Source: an uncultured Chlorobiales bacterium (lineage in GTDB: Bacteria > Bacteroidota > Chlorobiia > Chlorobiales > Chlorobiaceae). Taken from it: DNA of 15,021 nt. Made by a program: the position numbers and the translations under genes. How positions within the stretch are numbered: position 1 is the first letter of the stretch; every line of letters begins with the position of its first letter. Below the pieces are notes generated by a model. That model did no database searches. It worked only from the letters and a program-made list of their open reading frames with translations, and was not told the origin of the DNA. Location of the stretch: the NCBI GenBank assembly GCA_903901395.1, contig CAIUQW010000033.1, forward strand, positions 1-15,021. The letters are read 5' to 3'. This document shows, in pieces, positions 14,340 to 15,021 of this stretch.

Positions 14340-15021
14340 TCACGACTCTTCATGCCTGCCGCCGTGCGCTTCGTACCGTTGCGCGATCTCCTTGACCATG
14401 CGGTCGAAGTCGCTTTCAAAAAGCCTGTCCTGAACGATGCGGTACTTTTCGAACTCGCTTTCTGCATAGGCTTTGGCAATTTCCGCCGTCACCTTTCCGG
14501 CATCCTGAAGTATTTCACGGTCGGTGGCTGCAATAAAACGATTGAGCCGGGTTTCCCAGTCCTGCATGGTCATGGGCATTTTTCGCAGGGCCATGTCTTC
14601 GGCGATGTCAAGGTAAGCGTTTACAAGCCGAGCCAGTTGCGCTATTTCGTGTTCAGTGAGGTAGTTTTTAGCTACGATTACATCGAACTTCTGAATTTTT
14701 CCGCGTGGCGCATCCTTCCATGTGGTCAGGCCCATATTGATTTTTTCAGCATCGGCACGGTGATAAATCACTTCTGATGCCGTCTGACCGTGGATGGCCC
14801 AGTGTAATTTGTTATGTACTGTTGCGAAAAAGCGTTTCGTCGCCTGAGCTGTTACGTCATAATCAATGGATGTTGCGTAGATGTCGGTGATCTTCTGGTA
14901 GAACTTGCGCTCCGAAAGGCGTATTTCACGTACGCGCTGCAACTGCTCTTCAAAGTACTGTTCCGTCAGAATGGAGCCGCCATTTTTAATCCGTTCATCA
15001 TCCATCACGTAAGCTTTGATA
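14340..15021 (-). CDS. RhuM-family protein, 5' end beyond the window
   Basis: At least 226 codons read in from the right edge. The frame is still open there (IKAYVMDDERIKNGG), which matches the middle of RhuM proteins, not a start, so roughly 100 N-terminal residues lie outside. The visible part is the conserved RhuM C-terminal region: FEEQLQRVREIRLSERKFYQ, ITDIYATSIDYD, FFATVHNKLHWAIHGQTASE and VIYHRADAEKINMGLTTWK. The last 80 residues are charged and helical. RhuM was named for a Salmonella pathogenicity island gene, and homologues are common in mobile islands of many bacteria, often near restriction or toxin genes. The molecular role is unknown. The GTG at 15008 could be misread as a start, but homology continues through it. 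Confidence 0.87.
   Translation of the reverse strand, partial: IKAYVMDDERIKNGGSILTEQYFEEQLQRVREIRLSERKFYQKITDIYATSIDYDVTAQATKRFFATVHNKLHWAIHGQTASEVIYHRADAEKINMGLTTWKDAPRGKIQKFDVIVAKNYLTEHEIAQLARLVNAYLDIAEDMALRKMPMTMQDWETRLNRFIAATDREILQDAGKVTAEIAKAYAESEFEKYRIVQDRLFESDFDRMVKEIAQRYEAHGGRHEES

Overview
The window looks like accessory chromosome of a green sulfur bacterium (Chlorobiaceae, Chlorobium/Chlorobaculum type). This is an inference from gene content: tandem rubredoxins, a tandem LolC/E-type permease pair, a TMEM165/GDT1 transporter, a soluble Blc-type lipocalin, weak or absent Shine-Dalgarno sites, and GC-rich core genes beside AT-rich acquired ones. I cannot run a database search, so the genus is not proven.

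Layout, left to right. 1-1256: a small ATC-hydrolase-like gene (minus strand) diverges from a decayed SWIM zinc-finger gene (plus strand), which is followed by the 3' end of a third rubredoxin gene. 1311-3022: an AT-rich OLD-family ATPase/TOPRIM nuclease gene (minus strand), broken by a one-base frameshift directly after its Walker A motif. 3104-5644: two LolC/E-like permeases forming an operon (minus strand), preceded by a four-codon reading frame that overlaps the first start codon. 5700-6353: remnant of an IS3-family OrfB. 6489-7178: a PEP-CTERM exported protein (minus strand). 7200-7900: no recognisable gene. 7902-9057: an IS4-family transposase pseudogene. 9160-9223: two palindromes. 9243-9908: a GDT1-type cation transporter (minus strand) with a long inverted repeat abutting its start codon. 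10041-10532: a lipocalin (minus strand). 10711-11568: GNAT acetyltransferase, rubredoxin 1 and rubredoxin 2, probably one operon. 11647-12733: an IS630-family element with visible terminal inverted repeats. 12753-13628: a YjdM-type zinc-ribbon protein and an unrecognised 177-residue protein, probably co-transcribed. 13635-13683: a perfect 19-bp terminator-like stem. 13701-14252: an exported PAP2 phosphatase (minus strand). 14340-15021: the C-terminal part of a RhuM-family protein running off the right edge.

The genes fall into two groups. The housekeeping-like set (Lol permeases, GDT1, lipocalin, GNAT-rubredoxins, YjdM pair, PAP2) is intact. The laterally mobile set (SWIM protein, OLD nuclease, IS3, IS4) is mostly broken, and the IS630 element has an open frame but altered motifs. 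I do not see a convincing new multi-gene system. The strongest observations are the frameshifted OLD defence-type nuclease, the truncated third rubredoxin whose differences from rubredoxin 2 are mostly synonymous, the mini-ORF coupled to the Lol operon, and the hairpin that would occlude the GDT1 start.
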